From Dawidia soli (GTDB lineage Bacteria > Bacteroidota > Bacteroidia > Cytophagales > Cyclobacteriaceae): a stretch of DNA of 57,790 nucleotides. Within the stretch, counting starts at the first letter, position 1. The number at the start of each line of letters is the position of its first letter. Below are positions 10,308-19,582 of this stretch, one piece after another. The notes under the pieces are model-generated. The model saw only the letters and a list, made by a program, of their open reading frames with translations, searched no databases and had not been told where the DNA came from. The DNA is taken from NCBI RefSeq assembly GCF_018598185.1, contig NZ_JAHESC010000047.1:1-57790 (forward strand), read 5' to 3'. Position numbers and translations under genes: made by a program.

Positions 10308-10655
10308 CGTTAAAAAAATACGCTGTCTATAAAAGATAACCTAACGAAGCCAAAGTTGCGCGTCGATCTCCGTCGTGTGGATCCGTCTCGGTACAGTCGT
10401 TTAAACGCCTTGCCTCAACCAAAAAAGCGCTGCCCACCTCGTCTGTCGCTACATAAGAAAGATAAGACCTCCTGTTCAAAATAAGAATAGCCGACACCAT
10501 TTTTTACGCTTAAAAAACGTCACTCCCGATGACAGCCATGCCGTTGAAACCGCATACGTCGTATCCAAGCACGATGATAACACGAGCATTTTAGAATAGT
10601 ACATCCAACACTATTAAGGCAATCCGTCCACGGACTGTTTCGCACACACACTGTT
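10308..10655. other. gene-free stretch between sensor kinase and glycosidase genes
   Basis: This 348-bp stretch contains no credible reading frame. It must hold the promoter of the minus-strand sensor kinase, but I could not find a good TTTG-N19-TAnnTTTG pair. The 15-mer TTTCGCACACACACT at 10638-10652, just after the stop of the glycosidase gene, also occurs at 140-154 upstream of rhaT. No convincing terminator was seen. Confidence 0.4.
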
Positions 10656-12797
10656 TTATGGCATGCGTCGTAGCCCCTCCCACCGCACATTCCATTTCCC
10701 ATCCTGGGGAAATCCCGGTGCGTCGCCTGGCTCCCCATCCCACCCGGCGGCCATCATCGCGACGGCAGCCAGCAAGCCACCGTTGCCGGGCAGGTACAGA
10801 CGCAGGCGTTTGTCCTGGTAGTTGTGGCCGTTTGCCAGGTACGTATTCTTGGGTACATCCATGAGCAGTGCCCGAAGCGCATCGTCCGGGCGATGCAGGC
10901 GCGCGGCGGTCATCGCCATCATAGGGTAATCCCAGCCCCAGGTCGTGTCCCACTGCCACCGCCGGAGTATATTTTCAAACGTACGGCCCATCACCGCGGT
11001 ATCCATGCGCGCGTTGCCGGGTAACATCCCGAATGCGCCCAGTACAGCCGGGTGATCGCGCCGGTATTGATCGTCGGTATACGCAGTCGGCGTCGTGGCG
11101 TTCGGCAGGTAGAGCCCATCGCGGATGGTCAGCGGCGCGAGGTCTTTCAACACGGCTGCCCACAACATATCGGGTGGCAGCCCAAGCCGTTCACGCCACG
11201 CCTGCGCTACTGTCAGGCCATAGTGCCAGTACTGCAGCTCATAAGCAGGATCGTCGGTCTCCGCTGCTGGAAAGATCTCCTGCGCGGGGATCAACGGGTG
11301 GCATAGATGATAGGCCCCGTCACGGCGCCGGGCAAACGACGCCATGAAATCGGCTGTCTGGAAAACGATGTCCCGGTACCGCAGCAGCGTAGTGTCATCC
11401 GGCCGCAGGCGATACGCCAGCTCCGCCAGGTAAAGGGGGTGCGGCTGTTGCCAGAGTATAAAGGCGCCCACGCCCGAGGGGCTTTCGCGGCCCGCGGGGT
11501 CGGTCATCTTTTGCCAGCGTGCGCCGCGGTATCCCTGCCAGCGGGCCGTGGTCTGTGCAGCGGGCATCGCGACATTATACCACGCCAGGCTCTTCTCCAT
11601 CAACGCAGGCCGCCCCCACAGCGCAAAGTGCGTGGCGTGCCACCAATGCATCTCCAAATGGAACTTGCCATACCAGCTGTTCATGGTCAGCCCCGTCTCC
11701 TGCGGCGGCAGCGAGCCGGCGCATTGTATACGTGTGAGGTATTGCGAGAGCACCACGCGTCGTTCCAGTTCCCGGGCACGCGGATCGGTGCAGGCGGAAA
11801 AGTCTACTGCGGCGCCCTGTGTCCAAAAATCCCTCCAGCCTTGCACGCTGCGTTGCTGCGTGTCGGTAAACCGAAGGCCCCGTGTGGGTTTCTCCTTCGT
11901 AAAGGCTACGGCAAAGTCGAGCATCCGTCCCTGTGAAGGGATCAGTTCAACGTGATGCGGGGCGCCGGATGTTATTCGCGCGGGAGTCGTCCAGTCGACG
12001 CGCGTATAGTACACCGTGGTGTCGAGCGTGCGACGGATCAGCGCATGGCGGTCGCTGTGCTCCTGCAGGTCGGAACGGTGTTTGCCCGGTTCGTCCCAAT
12101 TGTCGCCGGAGCAAACGTGGCATGTTTGCCCATACGGAAAGTCGAGCGTTACCCGGAGCCGCTGCTGTTCGACCAGGGACGACTCGATGCGCACCGCGAT
12201 GCCGTCGGTCTCCGGGTCGCCGTAGAGCAACACCCGCACGGGAACATCGTCCAGGGTATAAATACTTTCAATCTCGCCGGTCCAGAGGTCCAGCTCCTGG
12301 TGAACGTCCTTCAGCGCCGTCAGCGGCGCGGGAGTACCGTCTGCCTGCAACAGCACCAGTCCGACGCGCCCCAGGTGCAGGCGGTGTGGATTTGCGCGCA
12401 GGGATTCCGTTGCTTCCCCGGCGCGCCCGTCCCGTTGTTGGACGGCATACGGTGCTTCCGTTCCATCGCACGATGAATAGACGCGCGCTACATCCTGCAA
12501 GCTATAGCGGCCGGAGCCGGGCATGCTGTGCCAGCCCCACTGCGCTTGCGTGCCCAGCGGAATTCCCAGCGCATATGCTTCCGGAAAGCTCTGCAGTCCG
12601 CTGACGTCGACGGTAAACGCAAACTCGCCGTTACCGACAGACAACGCGCCCAATGTATCAGGCGCTGTCAACACTACATTGTGTCGTGTAACGAGCGCGA
12701 ACCGGTCGATGGCGGCAGGCGATTGAACAGAACAGGCCGTGCTCCACAAAAGCACCACAACAAAACAGGGCATACACCGCAAAAGGGATAACAGCAT
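10656..12797 (-). CDS. putative secreted glycosidase lipoprotein, six-hairpin (alpha/alpha)6 type, family unassigned
   Basis: A 713-residue exported protein. The N-terminal hydrophobic segment ends in STAC with Cys 22, a loose lipobox, so outer-membrane anchoring is likely but not certain. Residues of about 30-330 look like a beta-sandwich. Residues of about 350-690 are helical and tryptophan-rich (FHLEMHWWHATHFALWGR, YELQYWHYGL, WDTTWGWDYP), as in six-hairpin glycosidases such as GH65, GH94 and GH95. I cannot place it in a named family. It lies beside the sensor kinase and is divergent from the GH105 gene (121 bp between the start codons used), so a role in trimming rhamnose-containing pectic oligosaccharides is inferred from context only. 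Candidate acids include the Glu in HLEMHWW. Confidence 0.75.
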   Translation of the reverse strand: MLLSLLRCMPCFVVVLLWSTACSVQSPAAIDRFALVTRHNVVLTAPDTLGALSVGNGEFAFTVDVSGLQSFPEAYALGIPLGTQAQWGWHSMPGSGRYSLQDVARVYSSCDGTEAPYAVQQRDGRAGEATESLRANPHRLHLGRVGLVLLQADGTPAPLTALKDVHQELDLWTGEIESIYTLDDVPVRVLLYGDPETDGIAVRIESSLVEQQRLRVTLDFPYGQTCHVCSGDNWDEPGKHRSDLQEHSDRHALIRRTLDTTVYYTRVDWTTPARITSGAPHHVELIPSQGRMLDFAVAFTKEKPTRGLRFTDTQQRSVQGWRDFWTQGAAVDFSACTDPRARELERRVVLSQYLTRIQCAGSLPPQETGLTMNSWYGKFHLEMHWWHATHFALWGRPALMEKSLAWYNVAMPAAQTTARWQGYRGARWQKMTDPAGRESPSGVGAFILWQQPHPLYLAELAYRLRPDDTTLLRYRDIVFQTADFMASFARRRDGAYHLCHPLIPAQEIFPAAETDDPAYELQYWHYGLTVAQAWRERLGLPPDMLWAAVLKDLAPLTIRDGLYLPNATTPTAYTDDQYRRDHPAVLGAFGMLPGNARMDTAVMGRTFENILRRWQWDTTWGWDYPMMAMTAARLHRPDDALRALLMDVPKNTYLANGHNYQDKRLRLYLPGNGGLLAAVAMMAAGWDGEPGDAPGFPQDGKWNVRWEGLRRMP

Positions 12798-12918
12798 GGT
12801 AAAAAAGTATTAGTCTCTGAAAATCCGGAAAGGGGAATATAAAAATAAAATCGGTAAATAGTACCGAACAGGATACTACGTGAAAGTTGCCGCAGGTGCA
12901 ACCGCTACTTTAAACGAC

Positions 12919-14058
12919 ATGAAACGTTTATATATCCTCTTGCTCGTGACCGGCCTGGGCTGGATCACCGCGTTGCCGGCACAGGCCCAACAAAAGCTTC
13001 CCGCACCGCAGAAGACGCTCGACGCGCTGCGCAGTACCAACCGTTACTTCATGGACAAGTGGCCCGACGTCGGACTGCGCATCGTGCACGAAAAGTCGCG
13101 CGCCAGCAACATCTGGACGCGCGGCGTATACTACGAAGGTCTCATGGCCCTGTACAAGATCGACCCGCAACCCGCATACCTCGACTATGCCACGCGCTGG
13201 GCCGACTTCCACCAATGGGACCTGCGCGACGGCGAGACCTATACCCGCAACGCCGACAATCAATGCGCCGGGCAGACCTACATCGATCTGTACCTGCTCG
13301 ACCGGAAGCCCGCGCGCATCGAAAAGATCAAAGCGTCCATCGACAGCATGCTGCGCACGGACAAGATCGACGATTGGAATTGGATCGACGCCGTCCAGAT
13401 GGCCATGCCCGTGTTCGCACAGCTCGGCGTGCTCTACCAGGATCCAGCCTACTGGGAACGCGCCCACACCATGTATATGTATACCCGCAACCGTCACGGC
13501 GATCACGGACTTTTCAATCCGCAGGACAACCTGTGGTGGCGCGACAAGGATTTCGACCCGCCCTACCAGGAACCAAACGGACAGGACTGTTATTGGGCGC
13601 GCGGCAACGGCTGGGTCGTGGCGGCACTGGTGCGCGTACTGAGCATACTACCGGCGGATGCACCGCATCGCGGGCAATATGAAGATGATCTCAGGGCGAT
13701 GCTGGCAGCCCTGGTTCCGCTGCAACGCACGGACGGCTTCTGGAATGTGAGCTTGCACGATCCTGCGCACTTTGGCGGGAAGGAAACGACGGGCACGTCG
13801 CTGTTTGTCTACGGTATGGCGTGGGCGATGAATCATAAACTGGTGAATGAAAAGAAGTATCGGCCGGTGGTTACGCGTGCGTGGAATGCATTATTACAAG
13901 ACGCCGTGAGACCCAACGGTTTTTTGGGATATGTGCAGGGAACGGGGAAGGAGCCAAAAGATAGTCAGCCGGTGACGCAGGACTCGGTACCGAATTTTGA
14001 GGACTTTGGATTGGGATGTTTTTTGCTGGCGGGGAGCGAGGTGTATAGCATGAAGTGA
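12919..14058 (+). CDS. unsaturated rhamnogalacturonyl hydrolase, GH88/GH105 family
   Basis: A 379-residue secreted (alpha/alpha)6-barrel hydrolase, counted from the ATG at 12919. This start gives a clean signal peptide (MKRLYILLLVTG... ending ALPAQA). An in-frame ATG 13 codons upstream at 12880 would add a non-signal extension and was rejected. Family hallmarks are TRGVYYEGLMALYK, the NADNQCAGQTYIDLY block near residue 113 (likely catalytic Asp), and YWARGNGWVVAAL near 227. GH105 enzymes such as YteR remove the delta-4,5-unsaturated galacturonic acid left on rhamnogalacturonan fragments by lyases, exposing rhamnose. A strong intrinsic terminator lies 23 bp after the stop, so it is probably transcribed apart from susCD. 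Confidence 0.9.
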   Translation: MKRLYILLLVTGLGWITALPAQAQQKLPAPQKTLDALRSTNRYFMDKWPDVGLRIVHEKSRASNIWTRGVYYEGLMALYKIDPQPAYLDYATRWADFHQWDLRDGETYTRNADNQCAGQTYIDLYLLDRKPARIEKIKASIDSMLRTDKIDDWNWIDAVQMAMPVFAQLGVLYQDPAYWERAHTMYMYTRNRHGDHGLFNPQDNLWWRDKDFDPPYQEPNGQDCYWARGNGWVVAALVRVLSILPADAPHRGQYEDDLRAMLAALVPLQRTDGFWNVSLHDPAHFGGKETTGTSLFVYGMAWAMNHKLVNEKKYRPVVTRAWNALLQDAVRPNGFLGYVQGTGKEPKDSQPVTQDSVPNFEDFGLGCFLLAGSEVYSMK

Positions 14059-14080
14059 TCGAACAGATCGTTGTATGTGC

Positions 14081-14110
14081 AAGACCCGAAACCGTTCGGG
14101 TCTTTTTTTA
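14081..14110 (+). terminator. intrinsic terminator after the GH105 gene
   Basis: A perfect 9-bp stem (AGACCCGAA at 14082-14090 paired with TTCGGGTCT at 14095-14103) with a 4-base loop is followed directly by a run of Ts to 14109. It should separate the GH105 transcript from susC. Confidence 0.85.
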
Positions 14111-14375
14111 TTCTCACCCGTCTGTGCACATACTGTGCAACATTCTGCGCAATTTCTGCGCAACAAGTTTACAGGATATACACATCGTATTTTTAAAAAT
14201 CATCCGGATGTATCCGGTCTGTACGGGCACTGGTACCGACATGCGGCGCGGCTTCGCAAACGGTATGGTGCAGGACAGTTACTATTACTTGTACGAAGTA
14301 CCTTTAATATACACGGATGCTTAACCCCGTTCGTGCGCAGGAACTTTATACCAACAGTAACCTAAACTTTGCCGT
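14111..14375 (+). promoter_or_regulatory. susC upstream region with four helically phased CTGYGCA repeats
   Basis: The stretch between the terminator and susC has no gene. CTGTGCAC (14122), CTGTGCAA (14133), CTGCGCAA (14145) and CTGCGCAA (14156) recur every 11-12 bp, about one DNA turn, and resemble an operator array. Each core (TGYGCA) is near-palindromic. A TACCTTTA box at 14299-14306 is a one-mismatch -7 element about 70 bp before the susC ATG; no clear -33 box accompanies it. Which regulator binds is unknown. Confidence 0.5.
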
Positions 14376-17300
14376 ATGTATCAATCTTTTTACCCCAGGC
14401 GACAGCGGAACATCACGCCGCTGTTCGCGCTATTGACACTGTTTATTATAGCCATTCCCTATACCAATGCTGCTGCGCAACAACGCATTATTACCGGACG
14501 CGTTACCTCGCAGGATGACAACCAACCCTTTCCCGGCGCGAGTGTCGTCGTCAAAGGCACGACGCTCGGCACGGTGACCGACACCGACGGTAACTACTCT
14601 CTTGAAGTCCCGTCGGCAGAATCGGTACTCGTCGTCAGTGCCATCGGTTATGCCACACAGGAAGTGATCGCAGGCAAACATACCACGCTCGACATCGCGC
14701 TTGCCACAGACCTTACCTCTCTTTCGGAAGTGATCGTCGTGGGATATGGTACCGTCAGGAAGAGCGATATTACCGGGTCGCTGGCGCGCGTGACCTCCGA
14801 CCAGGTCATGGCCATGCCGGTACAAAATACGTTGCAGGCGCTGCAAGGCCGCGCCGCGGGTATCGACGTGACGTCTGCCGGCCGGCCGGGTGAGTTCGGG
14901 GTGATCCGCATCCGTGGCAACCGCTCGCTGCTGGCGACCAACGCACCGCTCTACGTCGTAGACGGCATCCCGATCCAGAACGGCAACGATCCGATCAAGA
15001 CGGGCGGCAGCATCGATATGATCAACCCCAACGACATCGAATCTGTCGAAGTATTGAAAGATGCTTCGGCGTCCGCCATCTATGGGTCGCGCGCCGCCAA
15101 CGGCGTGGTGCTCATTACCACGAAGAAAGGCAAGCCTGGTAAAACACAGATCAGCTATGCGGGCTCGGTATATGTGGAAAAGATCGACAACCGGCAGGAC
15201 ATGTTCAGCGCATCGGAGTATGCCGACTACCGCCGCAACGCCTACCGCGCGGCGACCGGCGCCAATCATTATACCACCCCCTACCCTAATCCGAAAGATG
15301 ATAAACGCATCCTGGGCCAGGACCCCTTCGCCTGGGGAACCATCGCCGCCGGCTATACATGGGAAGATAAAGATGCGCTCCTGCCCGTCATGCGGCCCGC
15401 GACCGCCGAAGAGCAGGCCCGGTGGGGCGTGGACGAAGTACCGGTATACGATCCCAACAAGGTAAAGACAACCCCCTGGACAGACTACGTCGAACAAACG
15501 GGTGTCACGCAAGACCACAACGTGAGCGTGAGCATGGCGACCGATAAGATCAGAACATACTTTTCGGCCGGACTGCTGGATCAAAAAGGCACGAATGTGG
15601 GCCAGGACTATAAACGGTATTCCGCACGCCTCAACCTTGAGCTGAATGCCACACCGTGGCTGACGCTGGGCGCCAACCTCGCGGCCACCTACGGTCTTCA
15701 GAACTACGGGGTGTCTACCGGCGGATCGCGCGGTGCCAAAACGATCTATGCCTCGGCGCAAGGCATGCTGCCGTTTGCCGTGCCGTATGACACGGCCGGA
15801 AACTATATCTTCAACCCCGGCGCCAACCCCAACATCGTCAATCCCATCCGCGACGGCGAGCTGGTCATCAACGAACGGACGAGCCTGCGTCTGCTGGGCA
15901 GCCTCTTTGCCGAAGCCAAGCTTCTGGAAGGGTTGCGCTTTCGTGTGAACTTCGGCCCGGAATTCCGCAACTACCGCAACGGCGAATTCCAGGACAAGCT
16001 TTCGTCCATCCGTGGCGGCGGCTCTTCCTCATCTTCGCACTATGCCCGCTACCAACAGGACCAACAGATCTCCTGGACGCTGGAGAACCTGCTCTATTAC
16101 GACAAGACCGTGGGCGACCACCGCCTCGGCGTGACGCTGCTGCAAAGCTCGTCGCTGTGGCGCCAGGAAAATTCAGACGTGGCAGCCAACAACATTCCCT
16201 ATGGCAGCCAGCTGTGGTATAATATCGGCTCGACGGTTACGGCCGCCCCCTCGGGCTTTGGCTCCGGCTTTATGAAACGCACCATGATGTCGTATATGGC
16301 GCGCGTCAACTATACCTTGAAAGACAAATACCTGCTGACGGCTTCCGGACGGTGGGACGGCGCGTCGGCGCTGATGAATGGCGCCAGCCAGTGGGACTTT
16401 TTCCCGTCCGTGGCGCTGGCCTGGAAAATGACGGAAGAGCCCTTTCTGCAAGGTGCCCCGTGGATCACCGAGCTAAAGCCCCGTATCGGCTACGGCGCCA
16501 CCGGCACGGCGTCGGTCGAGCCCTATACCACGGCGGGCGCGCTCCTGCGGCTACCCTATGTGTTCGGCGCGACGCCGGTAAACGCGTATGTGCCTTCCAA
16601 CCCCAAGGGTGCCGCGGATGAGCAAGGCGCCATGCCGCCCGAAGACCTCCAATGGGAACGATCCACCACGGTGAACGTCGCCATTGACTTCGGTCTCTTC
16701 AACGACCGCGTGACCGGTTCCGTCGATGCCTACGTCACCCGCACCACCGACATCCTTATGCCGCAGACGCTCAACGCCGTGTCAGGGTATAAAAGCATCA
16801 CGACCAACGTCGGCGAGACCGAGAACCGCGGCATCGAGCTGCTGATCAATACCGTCAATATAGACCTGCCGGGCTTTAAGTGGATCACCAATCTCACCTT
16901 CGGCCGCAACCGCGGCAAGATCGTCGAGTCGTACAACGGCAGGAACGACGACATCTCCAAGCTGTGGTTTATCGGCAAGCCGCTCCAGGTGTTCTACGAT
17001 TACAGGAAGATCGGCATCTGGCAGGAAGCCGACGCAGAAGAAATGGCGAAGTTCAACGAGAAGGGAGCCTCGTATAAAGCGGGCGACATCCGCGTGGAAG
17101 ACGTGAACAACGACTATCGGATCGACCCGAACTACGATCGCCAGATCGTCGGTACGACCACGCCGTTGTGGACGGGGGGTATCACCAACACGTTCACCTA
17201 CAAACAGTGGGAACTGTCGGCATTCCTCTACGCCCGCTGGGGCACGACGTTTGAAGGCGGCGCCGTAGACATGCAGGGGTTGTATGCTTCGCGCCGGGTG

Positions 17301-17603
17301 GACTACTGGCGCCCCGACAACCCCACCAACGCATACCCGCGTGCAGACTTCAGCAACGGCGGTCAACCCATTCACTACAGTGCGATGAACTACCAGGACG
17401 GCTCGTTTGTCAAGCTGCGGTATGTATCGCTGGCGTATGTCGTTCCGCCGGCGGCCCTGCAGCGGCTGCGCCTCAGCAACGTACGTTTCTATGCGCAGAT
17501 GCTGAATCCGTACCTGTACGCGCGCACGTCGTTCTATGACCCGGACGTCAGCTCGTCCATCTCTTCCCGCAGCTATGTCCTGGGGGTTAATCTGTCACTG
17601 TAA
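14376..17603 (+). CDS. susC: SusC/RagA-family TonB-dependent outer-membrane transporter
   Basis: A 1075-residue outer-membrane beta-barrel protein. A signal peptide (about 1-35) is followed by a carboxypeptidase-regulatory-like domain (GRVTSQDDNQPFPGASV, about 38-110) and the SusC hallmark EVIVVGYGT near 117-126. The plug domain (LQGRAAGIDV, LYVVDGIPI, IYGSRAANGVVLITT) and a long barrel of alternating aromatic strands follow. With the SusD partner 22 bp downstream it should import oligosaccharides across the outer membrane using TonB energy. Substrate is not shown by the protein itself; the GH105 and rhamnose genes next door suggest pectic rhamnogalacturonan fragments. No frame interruption was seen. 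Confidence 0.95.
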   Translation: MYQSFYPRRQRNITPLFALLTLFIIAIPYTNAAAQQRIITGRVTSQDDNQPFPGASVVVKGTTLGTVTDTDGNYSLEVPSAESVLVVSAIGYATQEVIAGKHTTLDIALATDLTSLSEVIVVGYGTVRKSDITGSLARVTSDQVMAMPVQNTLQALQGRAAGIDVTSAGRPGEFGVIRIRGNRSLLATNAPLYVVDGIPIQNGNDPIKTGGSIDMINPNDIESVEVLKDASASAIYGSRAANGVVLITTKKGKPGKTQISYAGSVYVEKIDNRQDMFSASEYADYRRNAYRAATGANHYTTPYPNPKDDKRILGQDPFAWGTIAAGYTWEDKDALLPVMRPATAEEQARWGVDEVPVYDPNKVKTTPWTDYVEQTGVTQDHNVSVSMATDKIRTYFSAGLLDQKGTNVGQDYKRYSARLNLELNATPWLTLGANLAATYGLQNYGVSTGGSRGAKTIYASAQGMLPFAVPYDTAGNYIFNPGANPNIVNPIRDGELVINERTSLRLLGSLFAEAKLLEGLRFRVNFGPEFRNYRNGEFQDKLSSIRGGGSSSSSHYARYQQDQQISWTLENLLYYDKTVGDHRLGVTLLQSSSLWRQENSDVAANNIPYGSQLWYNIGSTVTAAPSGFGSGFMKRTMMSYMARVNYTLKDKYLLTASGRWDGASALMNGASQWDFFPSVALAWKMTEEPFLQGAPWITELKPRIGYGATGTASVEPYTTAGALLRLPYVFGATPVNAYVPSNPKGAADEQGAMPPEDLQWERSTTVNVAIDFGLFNDRVTGSVDAYVTRTTDILMPQTLNAVSGYKSITTNVGETENRGIELLINTVNIDLPGFKWITNLTFGRNRGKIVESYNGRNDDISKLWFIGKPLQVFYDYRKIGIWQEADAEEMAKFNEKGASYKAGDIRVEDVNNDYRIDPNYDRQIVGTTTPLWTGGITNTFTYKQWELSAFLYARWGTTFEGGAVDMQGLYASRRVDYWRPDNPTNAYPRADFSNGGQPIHYSAMNYQDGSFVKLRYVSLAYVVPPAALQRLRLSNVRFYAQMLNPYLYARTSFYDPDVSSSISSRSYVLGVNLSL

Positions 17604-17625
17604 CACCTGTTTAACGAAGATTATC

Positions 17626-19500
17626 ATGAAACCTATAATATTTTATACCACGCTGGCGATCGGATTGTTCCTGGCATCCTGTTCCAACTTCCTGGAGGAA
17701 GAAATGGTGGCCACAGTCACCCAACAGCGGTACGATACACCCGAGGGCATCGACGAGCTTGTCAACGGCGGCTACGAGGCCCTGCGCTACAACTTCAACG
17801 ACGAATGGTCGTACGTGCTGACCAACTACGGCACCGACGAGTTCACACACGGCCTCTCCTATGCCAGCGGCGCGTTCACCACGCAGGCCTATAACACCTA
17901 CATCGCCACGCTCGCCCCGGCAGAGGGCTATATCGGGTCGTTCTTCGACAACATGTATGCGCAGATCAACATCTGCAACATCGGCATCAAAAAGATCCCG
18001 CAGGTACTGCCCCCGGGCGACCTGCAAAACACCCGCCTCGGCGAAGTATACTTTCTGCGGGGCTTTGCGTATTATAAATTGGTGACACAGTTCGGCGGTG
18101 TGCCGCGCAAGCTCACGCCTTCTGAAAAGCTAACGCTGGAATATACCCGCGCCACCGACGAAGAGATCTTTGCCGTCGTGATCGGCGACCTGCGCAAAAG
18201 TGTCGAACTGCTGCCGGCCGCCGTCACTCAAAACGGCCGCATAGCCCGATATGCCGCGCAACACTTCCTGGCCAAAGCCTACCTGACGCGCGCCAGCGAG
18301 CTCTACGCCGGCTTCTCGAAAGAGTCCGACCTCGACAGCGCGATCTACTATGCCGAAGAAGTGATCAACAACTCGTCGCGCAAGCTGGCCGCGGACTACA
18401 ACGACATTTTTAAGTACACGGCTGTCAACGGTCCGAACGAGTCCAATGCAGAGATCATCCTGGCGGCGCAATTTGAAAATACGCAGACGGTGCTGGGCCG
18501 CTTCGGCAACCGTACGCACATGTACTTCCTGTCCGACTACCGCACCTACCCGGGCATGACCCGCGACCTGGTCAACGGCCGCGAGTTCAACCGCTTGCGA
18601 CCAACCGACTACACGCTCGACATCTTCGACCGCCGGAACGACTCGCGTTTCTACAAAAGCTTCAAGACCGCCTACCTGGCCGGCTACGAACCGACGCTCC
18701 CCAAATGGACGACCACCGACGCACCCGATCCGTCGCTTGTCGGCAAGCTGAAGTTCAACCTGGGCGATACGTCGATCATCTATATTGCCAACAAACCCGG
18801 CGACACACGTTTCACGCCCGAGTACAAGCTCCACTCCCCGGCCCGGCTGCTGGTACGCTATAACAGCGACGGCACGACCGACTTCGGCAACCAGGTATTC
18901 CTGGCCCTGTCCAAATACCTGGACCCGTTCCGCGTCAGCTTCGGCGACGACAAGGGCACCCGCGACGGGATTCTGGCGCGCCTCTCCGAAACATACCTCA
19001 TCGCCGCCGAAGCCTACGGCCGCCAGGGCGACTATACCACGGCCCTGCGATACGTCAACGACCTGCGTACCCGCGCCGCCTACAAAGCCGGCGAAACGCG
19101 CAGCCGCATATACTACCTGGCAGAACAAGTGCCGGCAGACGAAACGACCGGCACCGCAGCCGACCTGCAGGTAACGGAAGCTTCGTTCACCCCCGGCACG
19201 CCCGAAGCCACACGGGAACTTTACCCCACCGGCGTAGCGTCGAAGGAAGTTATGTTCGTGCACTTTATCCTGAATGAACGCGCACGCGAGCTGCTGGGCG
19301 AATTCCATCGTTGGGTAGACCTGGCCCGCACGAACACACTCGTTCTCCGCGCACGGGCGTTTAATGCGGACGCGAAAGACAATATAAAAGATTACCACAT
19401 CCGACGCCCCATACCACAGTCATACCTGGATACGAACCAGAAGGGTGGCCGCCCGCTGACAGCGGAGGAAAAGGCTTTGGAGCAGAATGAAGGATACTAG
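17626..19500 (+). CDS. susD: SusD/RagB-family glycan-binding outer-membrane lipoprotein
   Basis: A 624-residue surface lipoprotein, the binding lid of the SusC transporter. The start at 17626 was chosen because it gives a short signal with lipobox LASC (Cys 19); an in-frame ATG 30 codons upstream lies inside susC and was rejected. The N-terminal part shows the tetratricopeptide-like SusD pattern (GEVYFLRGFAYYKLVTQFGGVP). The C-terminal part has the RagB/SusD signature (RLSETYLIAAEAYGRQGDY, FILNERARELLGEFHRWVDLAR). It is co-transcribed with susC. The residues deciding ligand choice cannot be read off. Confidence 0.95.
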   Translation: MKPIIFYTTLAIGLFLASCSNFLEEEMVATVTQQRYDTPEGIDELVNGGYEALRYNFNDEWSYVLTNYGTDEFTHGLSYASGAFTTQAYNTYIATLAPAEGYIGSFFDNMYAQINICNIGIKKIPQVLPPGDLQNTRLGEVYFLRGFAYYKLVTQFGGVPRKLTPSEKLTLEYTRATDEEIFAVVIGDLRKSVELLPAAVTQNGRIARYAAQHFLAKAYLTRASELYAGFSKESDLDSAIYYAEEVINNSSRKLAADYNDIFKYTAVNGPNESNAEIILAAQFENTQTVLGRFGNRTHMYFLSDYRTYPGMTRDLVNGREFNRLRPTDYTLDIFDRRNDSRFYKSFKTAYLAGYEPTLPKWTTTDAPDPSLVGKLKFNLGDTSIIYIANKPGDTRFTPEYKLHSPARLLVRYNSDGTTDFGNQVFLALSKYLDPFRVSFGDDKGTRDGILARLSETYLIAAEAYGRQGDYTTALRYVNDLRTRAAYKAGETRSRIYYLAEQVPADETTGTAADLQVTEASFTPGTPEATRELYPTGVASKEVMFVHFILNERARELLGEFHRWVDLARTNTLVLRARAFNADAKDNIKDYHIRRPIPQSYLDTNQKGGRPLTAEEKALEQNEGY

Positions 19501-19554
19501 CGAGGCAAAGGAGGCGGGGATCGTTGAGTTTTGTGGATGTTACACTTGCGTTAG

Positions 19555-19582
19555 CTAAACGTTGGGCGAGAGACGTTTTTTG
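19555..19582 (+). terminator. possible weak intrinsic terminator for susCD
   Basis: AAACGT (19557-19562) can pair with ACGTTT (19573-19578) over a 10-base loop, followed by further Ts to 19581. The stem is short, and the element lies within the last codons of the minus-strand PIN gene. Confidence 0.3.

Noticed and set aside
14123-14163. Repeat array before susC as a CRISPR or mini-array
   Set aside because: Units are 8 bp with 3-4 bp spacing, far too short, and no cas genes are present.
14055-14375. Open frames of about 90 codons between GH105 and susC
   Set aside because: They cross a strong terminator and the repeat array, and the translated products have no domain-like composition.
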